Shown piece by piece: positions 24,436 through 33,643 of a stretch of DNA of 43,120 bases. A model generated the notes under the pieces. The model was not told where the DNA came from. It worked only from the letters and a program-made list of their open reading frames with translations, and searched no databases. Each line of letters opens with the position of its first letter. Position 1 is the first letter of the stretch. The stretch comes from an uncultured Alphaproteobacteria bacterium. Lineage in GTDB: Bacteria; Pseudomonadota; Alphaproteobacteria; HIMB59; GCA-002718135. Both the position numbers and the translations under genes were made by a program. The DNA lies in assembly GCA_902541215.1 (NCBI GenBank), contig CACBPV010000008.1:1-43120 (forward strand), in the 5' to 3' direction.

Positions 24436-25038
24436 TCACTTTGATTTCATTTGTACTATTATATTGAAACTTATAACTATTCTTTCATCATTAGAAAGAT
24501 TTTCATTTACTGAGTGATCAAGATAACTGGGAAATAATACTAACGCACCTTCCTTGGGACTAATTCCATTTACTTGTGCATTTAAAAAGTTTGGCGCCTT
24601 TATGTTGGGATGTGAATACACTGCAGCAGGCCTTGGATCATAAAATACTATATCACCACATTTATGTGGGGCTCTCACATAATAAGCTCCACTAATAGTA
24701 CTATTTCCATGCTGGTGCCTTAAGTTGGCTGCGCCACCTGTATTTATTATTGCCCACATGTTATTTATTTTAACTATCTGTTTTTCTTTTTCCCAATTCA
24801 TATCAAGCATTACCTTCTCTATTGCCGGCAAGATAAAAGAAATAAATCTTTGAGGTTTATTTCTTTCAAGGTCGAAATCTTTAGAGTGCCAACCTTTTAC
24901 ATTGCTTTTATTTATACCAACTTGATCTTTAGTTTGTTCTGATTTTATAAAGTCATACATTTCTTCGTTAACAACTTTATAATTATTAAGCTGTATAGTC
25001 CAAACAGGTGTTGGAAAAAGTAAATTGGGTTTGTTCAT
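24436..25038 (-). CDS. Putative 2OG-Fe(II) oxygenase, TIGR02466 family
   Basis: A 200-residue protein with good TIGR02466 features: opening LLFPTPVWTIQL, the metal strand ANLRHQHGNSTISGAYYVRA, then CGDIVFYDPRPAA, and the closing LVLFPSYLDHSVNENLSNDE followed by RIVISFNI (distal His and the 2OG-binding Arg). The reaction and substrate are unknown for the family. It is convergent with the gene at 23669, with 5 bp between the stops. Different from, and better conserved than, the related protein at 22948. Confidence 0.8.
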   Translation of the reverse strand: MNKPNLLFPTPVWTIQLNNYKVVNEEMYDFIKSEQTKDQVGINKSNVKGWHSKDFDLERNKPQRFISFILPAIEKVMLDMNWEKEKQIVKINNMWAIINTGGAANLRHQHGNSTISGAYYVRAPHKCGDIVFYDPRPAAVYSHPNIKAPNFLNAQVNGISPKEGALVLFPSYLDHSVNENLSNDERIVISFNIIVQMKSK

Positions 25039-25104
25039 AAATATATTTTATAGCAATTTATTCTTACAGTAAACAAATCAAAAAAAAACAGATATAATTA
25101 ATAA

Positions 25105-25260
25105 TTATTTTGACTTAATATTAAAATAATTTTTAATTAACTTTATAGTTTCAATAATTCTAAAATGGTGTTCTGCAAAATTTTTTCTTCCAGAAGTTAT
25201 ATTTGAATTCTTTTTTATAAGATTTTTAACATACTTTGGAATTTTCTTTTTATTAATCAA
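25105..25260 (-). CDS. Small basic ORF coupled to the end of purH
   Basis: A 51-codon frame too short for usual thresholds, translated by hand: it starts with TTG overlapping the purH stop and reads INKKKIPKYVKNLIKKN, later SGRKNFAEHHFRIIETIK, ending at TAA 25105. It is lysine-rich and has an amphipathic helical second half. The overlap and coding-like composition suggest a translationally coupled small protein. An in-frame stop immediately upstream excludes a longer form. No homologue recognised. Confidence 0.35.
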   Translation of the reverse strand: MINKKKIPKYVKNLIKKNSNITSGRKNFAEHHFRIIETIKLIKNYFNIKSK

Positions 25261-26174
25261 TGTTTAAATAATCTGTTTTTTATAAAGTATAGTGAAATTT
25301 TATTTTTAATAGAAAATAAAATAATCTGCTTATCATTAATTGACCCTCCTGGCTGAGCAATGACACGACAACCGTTTTTATTGAGAATTTTTAGACTATC
25401 AGTAAATGGAAAAAATCCATCTGAAGCGCATACAAATTTTTTCTTCTTAAAATATAAATTTTTGTTTTTTATTGCATAATTTAAAGCATCAACTCTATTA
25501 GTTTGTCCCTGACCCAATCCAATAGTTTGTTTATTTCTGGTTAGAACAACTGCATTTGATTTTAAATGTTTTGCAACTTTTAGTGAAAAAATTAAATCTT
25601 CCATTAAATTAGATGAAGTATTCAAATTTGAAACTAAATTAATGAAGTTTTTGTTTATCGGTGTTAAATCTTTTGTTTGGTATAAATCACCAAAAAGTGT
25701 TGATTTATATTCAATTTTTTGTTTTTTGATATCTGGTATTCTTAATAAAATTAAGTTTTTCTTCTGCTTTAGTAAACTAATTGCATTTTCATCAAAACTT
25801 GGAGCTACAACCATTTCAAAAAAATTTTTAAAAATTTTTTTTGCTAGATGTAAATTTATCCTTTTATTTACAAGTATTATACCACCAAAAGCACTTTTTG
25901 GATCTCCTTGATATGATTTAAGAAAAGCAGATTCAATTTTTTTTGCAGATGCAACTCCACAAGGATTTGTATGTTTTATAATTATTGATGTTGGTTCCTT
26001 AAATTCATTTAAACATCTTAAACCGCTATCAATATCAATTAAGTTATTATAACTTATTTTTTTCCCACTTATTTGATAATCAAAAACTGATTTTTTTGAG
26101 TTATTAATTAAATAAGCGTTTTGATTTGGATTTTCTCCGTATCTAAGCCTAATTTTACTATTTTTTTTATTCAT
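25257..26174 (-). CDS. purH: AICAR transformylase half of PurH (separate gene)
   Basis: A 305-residue protein equal to the C-terminal domain of bifunctional PurH. It formylates AICAR with 10-formyl-THF, the penultimate purine step. It opens at the normal domain boundary (KIRLRYGENPNQNAYL), has the catalytic pair in IIIKHTNPCGVA, and also DPKSAFGGII, GLGQGQTNRVDAL, ASDGFFPFTDS and the closing VIAQPGGSINDKQI. All key segments are intact. The start overlaps the stop of the cyclohydrolase gene by 8 bp (ATGAATAA), so it is probably made by termination-reinitiation. Confidence 0.92.
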   Translation of the reverse strand: MNKKNSKIRLRYGENPNQNAYLINNSKKSVFDYQISGKKISYNNLIDIDSGLRCLNEFKEPTSIIIKHTNPCGVASAKKIESAFLKSYQGDPKSAFGGIILVNKRINLHLAKKIFKNFFEMVVAPSFDENAISLLKQKKNLILLRIPDIKKQKIEYKSTLFGDLYQTKDLTPINKNFINLVSNLNTSSNLMEDLIFSLKVAKHLKSNAVVLTRNKQTIGLGQGQTNRVDALNYAIKNKNLYFKKKKFVCASDGFFPFTDSLKILNKNGCRVIAQPGGSINDKQIILFSIKNKISLYFIKNRLFKH

Positions 26175-26763
26175 TAAACCATTTAAAAATTAACTTATCA
26201 TAACTACTTATTTTTTTAAAAACTTTGCCAGCCATTTTTTTTCTGAAACCTATATTTGTTTTTCCATCAAATTTTTTTAAATTTTTTATTAATTTTTCAT
26301 AGTCGCTAATATCAATTATAGGGGTTATGTATTTGAAATTTTTACTTGCCGCCCTCAACAAACTTGGGCCTCCTATATCAATCATTTCTATAATTTTTTC
26401 CTCTTCACTTTGTTTATAATATTTTTCAAATGGATATAAATTTACTATTACGATATCTATTTCAGGAACATTTAATGACAAAAATTGATTTCTATGCTTC
26501 TTATTGTTCCTTATATGAAGAAGAGAAGCATAAATCAAAGGATTTAAAGTTTTAATTCTACCATCAAACATTTCTTTAAATTTGGTTACTTTTGAAATAT
26601 CAATACATTTAAATCCTATAGACCTAATTTTTTTTCCTGTAGACCCACTTGAAATTAATTTATAATTATGTTTGATTAAATTTGAACACAAGTATCTTAA
26701 ATTTTTTTTATTATATACCGATACTAAAGCATACTTGTTTTTCAAACTTTTTCTAATGACCAT
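26167..26763 (-). CDS. purH: IMP cyclohydrolase half of PurH (separate gene)
   Basis: A 198-residue protein equal to the N-terminal MGS-like domain of PurH, which closes FAICAR to IMP. It begins KYALVSVYNKKNLRYLC; family motifs are RIKTLNPLIYASLL (usually KTLHP...HGGIL, so this loop is unusual), IDIVIVNLYPFEKYY and IDIGGPSLLRAASKN. It ends SYDKLIFKWFNE at the normal linker. The cut therefore falls exactly between the two domains. The start overlaps the heparinase-like gene by 22 bp. Confidence 0.9.
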   Translation of the reverse strand: MVIRKSLKNKYALVSVYNKKNLRYLCSNLIKHNYKLISSGSTGKKIRSIGFKCIDISKVTKFKEMFDGRIKTLNPLIYASLLHIRNNKKHRNQFLSLNVPEIDIVIVNLYPFEKYYKQSEEEKIIEMIDIGGPSLLRAASKNFKYITPIIDISDYEKLIKNLKKFDGKTNIGFRKKMAGKVFKKISSYDKLIFKWFNE

Positions 26764-28274
26764 TTTTTTACAGTTTTATTTTCACTTAGTATACCTTTTA
26801 TAACAATTTGTTTTATAGGTTTTGTTAAATTTTTATCTACCAATATACTATCTTCAATAATTAATTCGGTGTCACTCTTAAACAACCAAATATTTTCATT
26901 TTTAGTTTTTAAAATTATATTTTTTTTATTATTTGTAAAATTAAAAACCATTTCTTCAGCAAGATGGAACCTTATATGAAAAAAAAATCTGTCTCTTATT
27001 TCTTTATATGAAATAAATGTATCTTCACCATTTATTTTGTTCTTGTTTTTAAATATCACGAGTTTTCTTTTGAGAATTTTATTAAACTTTCTCATATATC
27101 CATTATGAGAGCCCTCAAATATTTCTATATCATCATTGGATTCTTTTCTAAAAACCACAGATTGAGGAAATTTAATGTGAGGATTTCCCTCTTTTATCTC
27201 ACTTATATTAGTGTTTTGTAGAATGATTGTCGAATGAGCTGCGCTGTATCTTAAATACTCAGGATTTTTCCCAAAAGTTTCTGATGCTCCACAGTTTGTA
27301 AAGATTTTTTCACCTAAGCCACTAAACTCAATAGAAAGTGTGCCAGCACTTAAGTTAGAACTAATCATATCTTTATTGGGTTGCACTACATCAAAAAAAA
27401 TCTTCTTATTCCTATCACCATAAAATGCTAATCCATTATTAATATTTGTAAATTCTCTTTTAACTAAAAATGTATCTTTATTAAGTGAATTATAAATCAA
27501 CTTTGTATAAATATTATTCGATCCATTAAAAAGAGGTATGCTTCCATCACTATGAAAATATTGATTTAATATTGATGTCATTTTTAACAACAACTCATCA
27601 AATAAATTTGATTTTTTTATATTAAAAAATAGCAAAATATTTTTAATTTCATAAATATTATTTATAAATTTAGAATGTTCCAAAATATTATAGCTCTTGT
27701 GCATCCCTATTTTGTCAACTTGATTGTCTGTAATAAACTTTATGTAATTAATAATATTGTAATTATTTTTATTATTTATTAATGAAGTTAAGAGATAGGC
27801 TATAAGATCAAATGATGAAACCTCACTATTTTTTTTTGTTTTGATATCGAATAAAATTCTATGCATATGAAAAAAAATTATTTTGTCTAATTTTTTCTTA
27901 TCATTTGTTAGTGCCGAAGAATTTATATATTCATAATTATATAAAAGATTTATGAATCTTTTTGATGTGTAATCTTCCACCCAAGGAAAATTTAATTTAT
28001 TTTTATTTTTATTAAACCAACCAAAAATAGATTCTTTAGATAAATTTATACCAATCTTTCCACCTAATTTATTAGAAAAATTTAAAAAATCAAAACTATG
28101 AATATTTTTATTACTTAAATTATAAAATTCTTTTTTAAAAATATAAGACTTTACTTGAGTGTAGTTTGTATAATCATTTTTTCTAAAATTGAGATCTGAA
28201 AAAATCAAATTTTTTTTAGATTTAAATTTATAAAAAATAAATATATAAATAAACTTTCTAATTGTAAGTATCAT
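26742..28274 (-). CDS. Heparinase II/III-like family protein
   Basis: A 510-residue protein with the alpha/alpha-toroid N-terminal region followed by a beta-sandwich. The C-terminal heparinase II/III-like domain is recognisable by NCGASETFGKNPEYLRYSAA, then HSTIIL, and by FHIRFHLAEEM later. In alphaproteobacteria a gene of this family regularly sits between rsmB and purH, as here; its native substrate is unknown and may be a cell-envelope uronic-acid polymer. There is no cleavable signal that I can assert (the start has a hydrophobic FIYIFIFYKF). It overlaps rsmB by 4 bp and purH by 22 bp. Confidence 0.82.
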   Translation of the reverse strand: MILTIRKFIYIFIFYKFKSKKNLIFSDLNFRKNDYTNYTQVKSYIFKKEFYNLSNKNIHSFDFLNFSNKLGGKIGINLSKESIFGWFNKNKNKLNFPWVEDYTSKRFINLLYNYEYINSSALTNDKKKLDKIIFFHMHRILFDIKTKKNSEVSSFDLIAYLLTSLINNKNNYNIINYIKFITDNQVDKIGMHKSYNILEHSKFINNIYEIKNILLFFNIKKSNLFDELLLKMTSILNQYFHSDGSIPLFNGSNNIYTKLIYNSLNKDTFLVKREFTNINNGLAFYGDRNKKIFFDVVQPNKDMISSNLSAGTLSIEFSGLGEKIFTNCGASETFGKNPEYLRYSAAHSTIILQNTNISEIKEGNPHIKFPQSVVFRKESNDDIEIFEGSHNGYMRKFNKILKRKLVIFKNKNKINGEDTFISYKEIRDRFFFHIRFHLAEEMVFNFTNNKKNIILKTKNENIWLFKSDTELIIEDSILVDKNLTKPIKQIVIKGILSENKTVKKWSLEKV

Positions 28275-29539
28275 TTTATTTTTTTTAAATACGCAGCAAA
28301 ATATCCATCTATACTTAATTCTTTAATAGTATCCGGTAAAGTATTCATACAATTTCTTTTTATCAGTCTTGAATACTCAGCATTATTTTCATTTAAATTA
28401 AACTTAAAAAGTTGAAAATTTTTATTATGATAAAGAAAATTATTTATCAAATCTTCTGTTTCATTTTTTAAAAATGAACAAACCATATAAAGAATAAATC
28501 CATTAATATTTAATAAAATTGCAGCTTTTTTTAGCATAGAAATCTGTATCTTATTAAGCTTTTTAAAATCAGGCATTTTTTTTTTAAAAAATATTTCAGG
28601 ATTTTTTCTTATTGTCCCCACTGATGAACATGGTGCATCAATAATTATACAGTCATATTTTATGTCCTCTCTAAAATTTAAAAAATCTTCATTTAGTATT
28701 TGAGTATTAAAATTCATTCGATCTAAGTTAGATTTCATTATGTCAATTCTATCGGAACTTTTATCATTAAGAGTTGTTCTTAATTGTTTTGATAGAAGTT
28801 GAAATGATTTTCCACCAGGAGCAGCACACGCGTCAAGAAAATCCTTATTATTATCTTTGATTGGTAGATTATGTAAAGGAAAGAAAGATGAAAAATCCTG
28901 TATCCAAAAATTTCCTTGAGTAAATGACTTGATATATTTAATATCTTTTTTTATTATTAAAAAACCTGAAATATCAGTAGTTCTAATTAAGTCCTCTTCA
29001 AAATTTAATAATAACTTAGGATTTTTAAAAACTATATGAAGATCAGGCTCTTTTTTGAAATTATTTAAAAATTTTTTTTTCTGATTTGTGTTAAGGTTTT
29101 TTGTTTGATTCCTGAACCACAAAGGAAGATCAGTAAATTCTATATTTATTTTTTTTAAGTCTTTTTTATTTTTAGATATTTTTTTTAAACTTGCATTAAT
29201 TAAACCATGGTAAATATTAAGTTTTTTTGCAATTTCTACTGAACAATTAATAACTGCATAATCTTTAAAATCCAAGAAAACTATTTGTGTTATTGCACTA
29301 ATTAGTAATATTTGCTCATGATGTCGTAAATTTTTTTTAATATATTTTTTTATTATTTTTGATACATGAAACTGAAATCTCATTGAATTCAAAGTTACAT
29401 TATTCAATAGAGCAATATCCCTTTTTGTATTTCTGTTAATAATTTTTTTAATTTCCAAATTATTTAAAGTTTTATTAAATTTATAGATCGAGTATAAAAT
29501 ATTATGTATGTCCAATCTAATTTTCTCACCTTTAATCAT
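28271..29539 (-). CDS. rsmB: 16S rRNA m5C methyltransferase, RsmB family
   Basis: A 422-residue protein: a NusB-like RNA-binding domain (residues 1-130; QILLISAITQIVFLD) followed by a Rossmann methyltransferase. SAM motif I is DFLDACAAPGGKSFQLLSKQ, motif IV with the first catalytic Cys is IIDAPCSSVGTIRKNPEI, and the second catalytic Cys is in ILYMVCSFLKNETED (motif VI). It modifies C967 of 16S rRNA by family analogy. It is the first gene of the rsmB-heparinase-purH operon. Confidence 0.92.
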   Translation of the reverse strand: MIKGEKIRLDIHNILYSIYKFNKTLNNLEIKKIINRNTKRDIALLNNVTLNSMRFQFHVSKIIKKYIKKNLRHHEQILLISAITQIVFLDFKDYAVINCSVEIAKKLNIYHGLINASLKKISKNKKDLKKINIEFTDLPLWFRNQTKNLNTNQKKKFLNNFKKEPDLHIVFKNPKLLLNFEEDLIRTTDISGFLIIKKDIKYIKSFTQGNFWIQDFSSFFPLHNLPIKDNNKDFLDACAAPGGKSFQLLSKQLRTTLNDKSSDRIDIMKSNLDRMNFNTQILNEDFLNFREDIKYDCIIIDAPCSSVGTIRKNPEIFFKKKMPDFKKLNKIQISMLKKAAILLNINGFILYMVCSFLKNETEDLINNFLYHNKNFQLFKFNLNENNAEYSRLIKRNCMNTLPDTIKELSIDGYFAAYLKKIK

Positions 29540-29609
29540 TACTATAAATAAGCTTTTTTTTATTAATATTAGTTATATAATAAATATTTAAAATAAAATA
29601 TATTGACTT

Positions 29610-30161
29610 ATGCGAGGTAACCTTGAAACAATTGTTGGCGCAATGTTTGCTGGTAAAACTAGTGAACTATTAAAAAGAATACTTTGGGCTAAACATCAGA
29701 ATAAAAAAATTATTGTTATCAAGCCTAGCATAGATAATAGATATTCTAATGAAAAAATTATAACGCATAATGATTTGAGTCATGAGTGTTACGCAATGAG
29801 TAATTGGGAGAAAACTTTAAAAAAGTTTACCTTTGAAAAAAGTGAAGTCGATATAGTTTTTTTAGATGAAATTCAATTTATGGATACAAATCAAACACTT
29901 CATAATGTTGAAACGCTTTTAAACAAAGGAATAGATGTAATTTGTGCTGGGCTTGATCAAGATTCAAGAGGAAAGCCTTGGGAAACATCTTCAATGCTTT
30001 TAGGTTTGTCAGATAAAATTGTAAAAATTTACGGTTTTTGCAACGTTTGTGGTCTTGAGGCCACGAAGACCTATAGAAAAACAGAAGGTGGTGAAAGAAC
30101 CCAAGTAGGTGCTGCAAATATCTATGAACCAAGATGTTTAAAACATTGGGAACCTAGATAG
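29610..30161 (+). CDS. tdk: Thymidine kinase
   Basis: A 183-residue type II thymidine kinase that salvages thymidine. The P-loop is VGAMFAGKTSELLKRI, the Mg-binding segment is DIVFLDEIQFMD, and the phosphate-interacting loop is CAGLDQDSRGKPWE. The lasso region has zinc-ligand cysteines in GFCNVCGLEATKTYRK and a late PRCLKHW. The length is typical. It stands alone, divergent from rsmB, and its stop is 4 bp from the acs stop (convergent). Confidence 0.97.
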   Translation: MRGNLETIVGAMFAGKTSELLKRILWAKHQNKKIIVIKPSIDNRYSNEKIITHNDLSHECYAMSNWEKTLKKFTFEKSEVDIVFLDEIQFMDTNQTLHNVETLLNKGIDVICAGLDQDSRGKPWETSSMLLGLSDKIVKIYGFCNVCGLEATKTYRKTEGGERTQVGAANIYEPRCLKHWEPR

Positions 30162-30165
30162 CTTT

Positions 30166-32088
30166 CTATTTATTTTGTCTATTTTCAATTAAATTATCAA
30201 CTACAGATGGATCCGCTAATGTCGAAGTATCCCCTAAATTTTCAAAATCATTTGAAGCAATTTTTCTTAAAATTCGTCTCATAATTTTTCCAGATCTTGT
30301 TTTTGGTAAACCTGCAGTAATATGTATAAAATCAGGAGTAGCAATAGGGCCAATTTTTTCTCTAATAGTCTTTGTCAAATCTAATAATAAATCATTTGAG
30401 GAGTTCACACCAACTTTTAGAGAAACATAACAGTATAAACCATTGCCCTTAACATCATGAGGGTAGCCTACTACTGCCGCTTCAGAAACATCTTTATGAG
30501 AGACAAAAGCACTTTCTATTTCAGCAGTACCTAAATTATGCCCTGAAACAATAATTACATCATCTACTCTTCCTGTAATCCAATAATAACCATCCTCATC
30601 CCTTTTACATCCATCACCCGTAAAATATTTTCCATCAAATTGTGAAAAATAAGTATCAATGAATCTTTTATGATCACCATAAACAGTTCTCATTTGACCC
30701 GGCCATGATCGTTTCATACATAACATGCCTTCACATTCACCTTCTAGTTCATTACCTTCTTTATCAACTATACATGGTTCAATTCCAAAAAAAGGTTTTG
30801 AAGCTGAACCGGGTTTCAATTTTATTGCACCAGTCTGAGGAGATATTAATATTCCACCTGTTTCAGTCTGCCACCAAGTATCCACTATTGGACATTTTGA
30901 ATTACCAGGTATTTCATAGTACCATTTCCAAGCTTCTGGATTGATAGGCTCGCCAACTGTTCCTAAAAGTTTCAATGATGATCTGTTAGTTTTTTTAACG
31001 TAATCATCTCCTTCTCTCATAAGTGCTCTAATTGCTGTAGGAGCAGTATAAAATATATTTACTTTATGTTTATCAACTATTTGCCAAAATCTAGAAAAGT
31101 CAGGATAGTTTGGAACACCTTCAAACATCAAAGTTGTAGCACCATTTGATAGAGGTCCATAAACTATATAACTATGACCAGTGATCCAACCTATATCTGC
31201 AGTACACCAATATATATCTCCATCATTATAGTTAAAAATATATTCGTGTGTCATTGAAGCGTAAACAATATAACCTCCTGATGTATGCATAACACCTTTT
31301 GGTTTACCAGTTGATCCTGAGGTATATAAAATGAAAAGGGGATCTTCAGCACTTAAAATCTCTGGTTCACAAACACTATCTACATTTTTTATAAGATCAT
31401 CGTAGAAATAATCTCTATCTTTATTTAATTTTATTTCATTATTGGTTCTTTTTATAACCAAACATTTTTTTACATCGGGACATGATTCTAAAGCCTTATC
31501 AGTAGTTATTTTTAAAGGAATAGTTTTACCACCTCTCATTCCTTCATCTGCTGTCACTACATATTCAGATTTACAATCCTTAATTCTACCAGCTATAGAC
31601 TCTGCTGAAAAACCACCAAAAATAATTGAGTGTACAGCACCAATTCTTGCGCAGGCTAACATAATATAAGCTAGCTCAGGTATCATCGTTAAGTATATTG
31701 TTACTCTATCACCTTTTTTTACTCCAATTTTTTTCAATACATTTGCTGCTTTTGATACATTTATTAGAAGGTCTTTGTAAGTTATTTTCTTTGTTTCATT
31801 TGGATCATCACCCTCCCAAATTATAGCAACTTTATCAGGATGATTTTTAGCATGCCTATCTATACAATTGTAAGACACATTAAGATTTCCATCTTCAAAC
31901 CATTTAATACTAACATCATCTTTAGAATATTTTATATCTTTGATTTTTGTGAATTTTTTAATCCAATCAATTCTTTCTGCTTGTTCTGCCCAAAATTCAT
32001 CATTGTTTTGAAGAGAATGATCATACATTGAAGAATATTTTTCTTCGTTAACCTTTGCATGTTCTAGCCATTCTTTTTTAATATCCAT
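30166..32088 (-). CDS. acs: Acetyl-CoA synthetase
   Basis: AMP-forming enzyme that activates acetate. The 640-residue length fits the Acs family. Visible motifs: [13 protein letters not shown], the P-loop [19 protein letters not shown], the aromatic WWQTETGG that limits the pocket to acetate, [20 protein letters not shown], and the C-terminal catalytic lysine in [16 protein letters not shown]. That lysine is the target of regulatory acetylation in other bacteria. Isolated gene between tdk (convergent) and the EVE-domain gene. Confidence 0.97.
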   Translation of the reverse strand: MDIKKEWLEHAKVNEEKYSSMYDHSLQNNDEFWAEQAERIDWIKKFTKIKDIKYSKDDVSIKWFEDGNLNVSYNCIDRHAKNHPDKVAIIWEGDDPNETKKITYKDLLINVSKAANVLKKIGVKKGDRVTIYLTMIPELAYIMLACARIGAVHSIIFGGFSAESIAGRIKDCKSEYVVTADEGMRGGKTIPLKITTDKALESCPDVKKCLVIKRTNNEIKLNKDRDYFYDDLIKNVDSVCEPEILSAEDPLFILYTSGSTGKPKGVMHTSGGYIVYASMTHEYIFNYNDGDIYWCTADIGWITGHSYIVYGPLSNGATTLMFEGVPNYPDFSRFWQIVDKHKVNIFYTAPTAIRALMREGDDYVKKTNRSSLKLLGTVGEPINPEAWKWYYEIPGNSKCPIVDTWWQTETGGILISPQTGAIKLKPGSASKPFFGIEPCIVDKEGNELEGECEGMLCMKRSWPGQMRTVYGDHKRFIDTYFSQFDGKYFTGDGCKRDEDGYYWITGRVDDVIIVSGHNLGTAEIESAFVSHKDVSEAAVVGYPHDVKGNGLYCYVSLKVGVNSSNDLLLDLTKTIREKIGPIATPDFIHITAGLPKTRSGKIMRRILRKIASNDFENLGDTSTLADPSVVDNLIENRQNK

Positions 32089-32145
32089 TTTTAGAAACTA
32101 ATTCTAATTTATTTAAATATCAACAAATAATTATTTTTTTTCAGG

Positions 32146-32550
32146 CTAATTTGACATTTTAATTATTACATCCCATTCAGTTTTTTTTAAAGGCATTACA
32201 GAGAGCCTACTTTGTTTAACAAGCGCAATATTTTTTAATTTATTATTTTCTTTTATTTGATCTAGGGAGACTGGGTTTTTTAGTTTTTTAGTTGCTTTAA
32301 CATCAACCACAACAAAACGACCTGTTTTGTCAGTAGGATCTGGATAATATTCTTTTACTACTTTAACAATACCAACAATACTTTTTTCTGTAACTGAATG
32401 ATAAAAAAAACATAAATCATTTTTTTTCATTTCTTTCAAATTATTTCTTGCCTGATAATTTCGGACTCCATCCCACATGGATGTTCCCTCTCCGACTTGG
32501 TTATCCCAAGACCATGCATCAGGTTCAGATTTCAACAACCAGTATTTCAT
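32146..32550 (-). CDS. EVE-domain protein
   Basis: A 134-residue single EVE (PUA-like) domain related to human thymocyte nuclear protein 1. It opens KYWLLKSEPDAWSWDNQ and includes MWDGVRNYQARNNLKEMKKN, FFYHSVTEKSIVGIVKVV and KQSRLSVMPLKKTEWD, the standard family segments. EVE domains bind modified bases in DNA or RNA; the ligand here is unknown. It lies 34 bp after the tsaD start on the same strand direction (tsaD is upstream at 32585). Confidence 0.92.
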   Translation of the reverse strand: MKYWLLKSEPDAWSWDNQVGEGTSMWDGVRNYQARNNLKEMKKNDLCFFYHSVTEKSIVGIVKVVKEYYPDPTDKTGRFVVVDVKATKKLKNPVSLDQIKENNKLKNIALVKQSRLSVMPLKKTEWDVIIKMSN

Positions 32551-32584
32551 TTTAATATTTCTTTAGTTTAAACTTTTTATGATA

Positions 32585-33598
32585 TTATTTTAATACACTT
32601 CTTACTGCTAATCTAGGCATTGCTTTAAAAAATAAATCATTTCTTTCTTTTTTATAAAATTTCATACATGCCCAAGCAATCATTGCAGCATTATCTCCCA
32701 TCATTTCTTTTATTGGATAATAAATTTCAATATTTTTATCGACAAAAAAATTCTCTATTTTACTTCGAATATATTTATTATTTGACACTCCTCCAACTAC
32801 AGAAATTGATCTTATATTTTTATTCTCAGAACTTAATCTTTTTAACCCTCTTTCTAATTTTTCAATAAGAATTTCTGTAATATTTTTCTGAAATGATGCT
32901 GACAAATCTTCTATAAATTTTTTATCAATTTTATTGTTTTTTGTTAATAGGTTTATATTTGTTTTAATACCAGAAAAAGAAAAATTAAAATTTTTTTCTT
33001 TGACTAATGGTTTGGGTAAAACAAATTTATCTTCATTCCCTTTAAGTGCTTGTTTTTCAATTTCGCTACCACCAGGATATGATAGACCAATTAATTTTGC
33101 TGTTTTGTCAAAAGCTTCTCCTATTGCATCATCAACACTTTCTCCCAATAGCTCTATTTCATTTTCACTTTTCATCAAATAAACCTGAGTATGACCTCCT
33201 GTTAAAAGCAATATGAGATTTGGAAATTTTATATTGTTATTAAAACTTGTAGATAATATGTGTCCCTCAAGATGATTAGTCGGAATGAACGGTTTGTTAA
33301 AAGAAATTGCTAAAGATTTGGTAAAGGTTGAGCCAACCAATAAACTTCCTATAAGTCCCGGCCCACAAGTAGCAGTAAAAACATCTATTTCTTTTGGGTC
33401 TATTTTTTTATTATTAAATAAATCGTTTGTCATAATTTGTATTTTTTCCAAATGCGATCTTGAAGCTAACTCTGGAACAACACCACCATGCATTTTATGA
33501 ATTTTCTGAGAAAAAGTAACATGTTCTACAATATAGCTATTTTCCATTAGACATATTGATGTTTCGTCACATGAACTTTCTGCAGCAAATACAAGCAT
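32585..33598 (-). CDS. tsaD: tRNA N6-threonylcarbamoyladenosine transferase TsaD
   Basis: Catalytic subunit that makes t6A at position 37 of ANN-reading tRNAs, together with TsaB, TsaC and TsaE. The 337-residue protein has the N-terminal AAESSCDETS, the metal-binding HLEGHILS, the ATP-binding LLTGGHTQVYL, and the late GGVSNNKYIRSKIE and MMGDNAAMIAWA. All ligands are in place. It is divergent from the mitofilin-like gene across 45 bp. In many alphaproteobacteria hemC and hemD lie in that gap; they are absent here. Confidence 0.97.
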   Translation of the reverse strand: MLVFAAESSCDETSICLMENSYIVEHVTFSQKIHKMHGGVVPELASRSHLEKIQIMTNDLFNNKKIDPKEIDVFTATCGPGLIGSLLVGSTFTKSLAISFNKPFIPTNHLEGHILSTSFNNNIKFPNLILLLTGGHTQVYLMKSENEIELLGESVDDAIGEAFDKTAKLIGLSYPGGSEIEKQALKGNEDKFVLPKPLVKEKNFNFSFSGIKTNINLLTKNNKIDKKFIEDLSASFQKNITEILIEKLERGLKRLSSENKNIRSISVVGGVSNNKYIRSKIENFFVDKNIEIYYPIKEMMGDNAAMIAWACMKFYKKERNDLFFKAMPRLAVRSVLK

Positions 33599-33643
33599 AA
33601 TTTTTTGGTATAGTATTTTACACTGTTAAACAACAAACTAATA

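Noticed and set aside
26160-26180. purH frameshift by slippage on an A run
   Set aside because: The stop codon of the first half precedes the A run, so slippage there could not fuse the halves; the ATGAATAA overlap fits reinitiation better. A base error in the sequence cannot be excluded.
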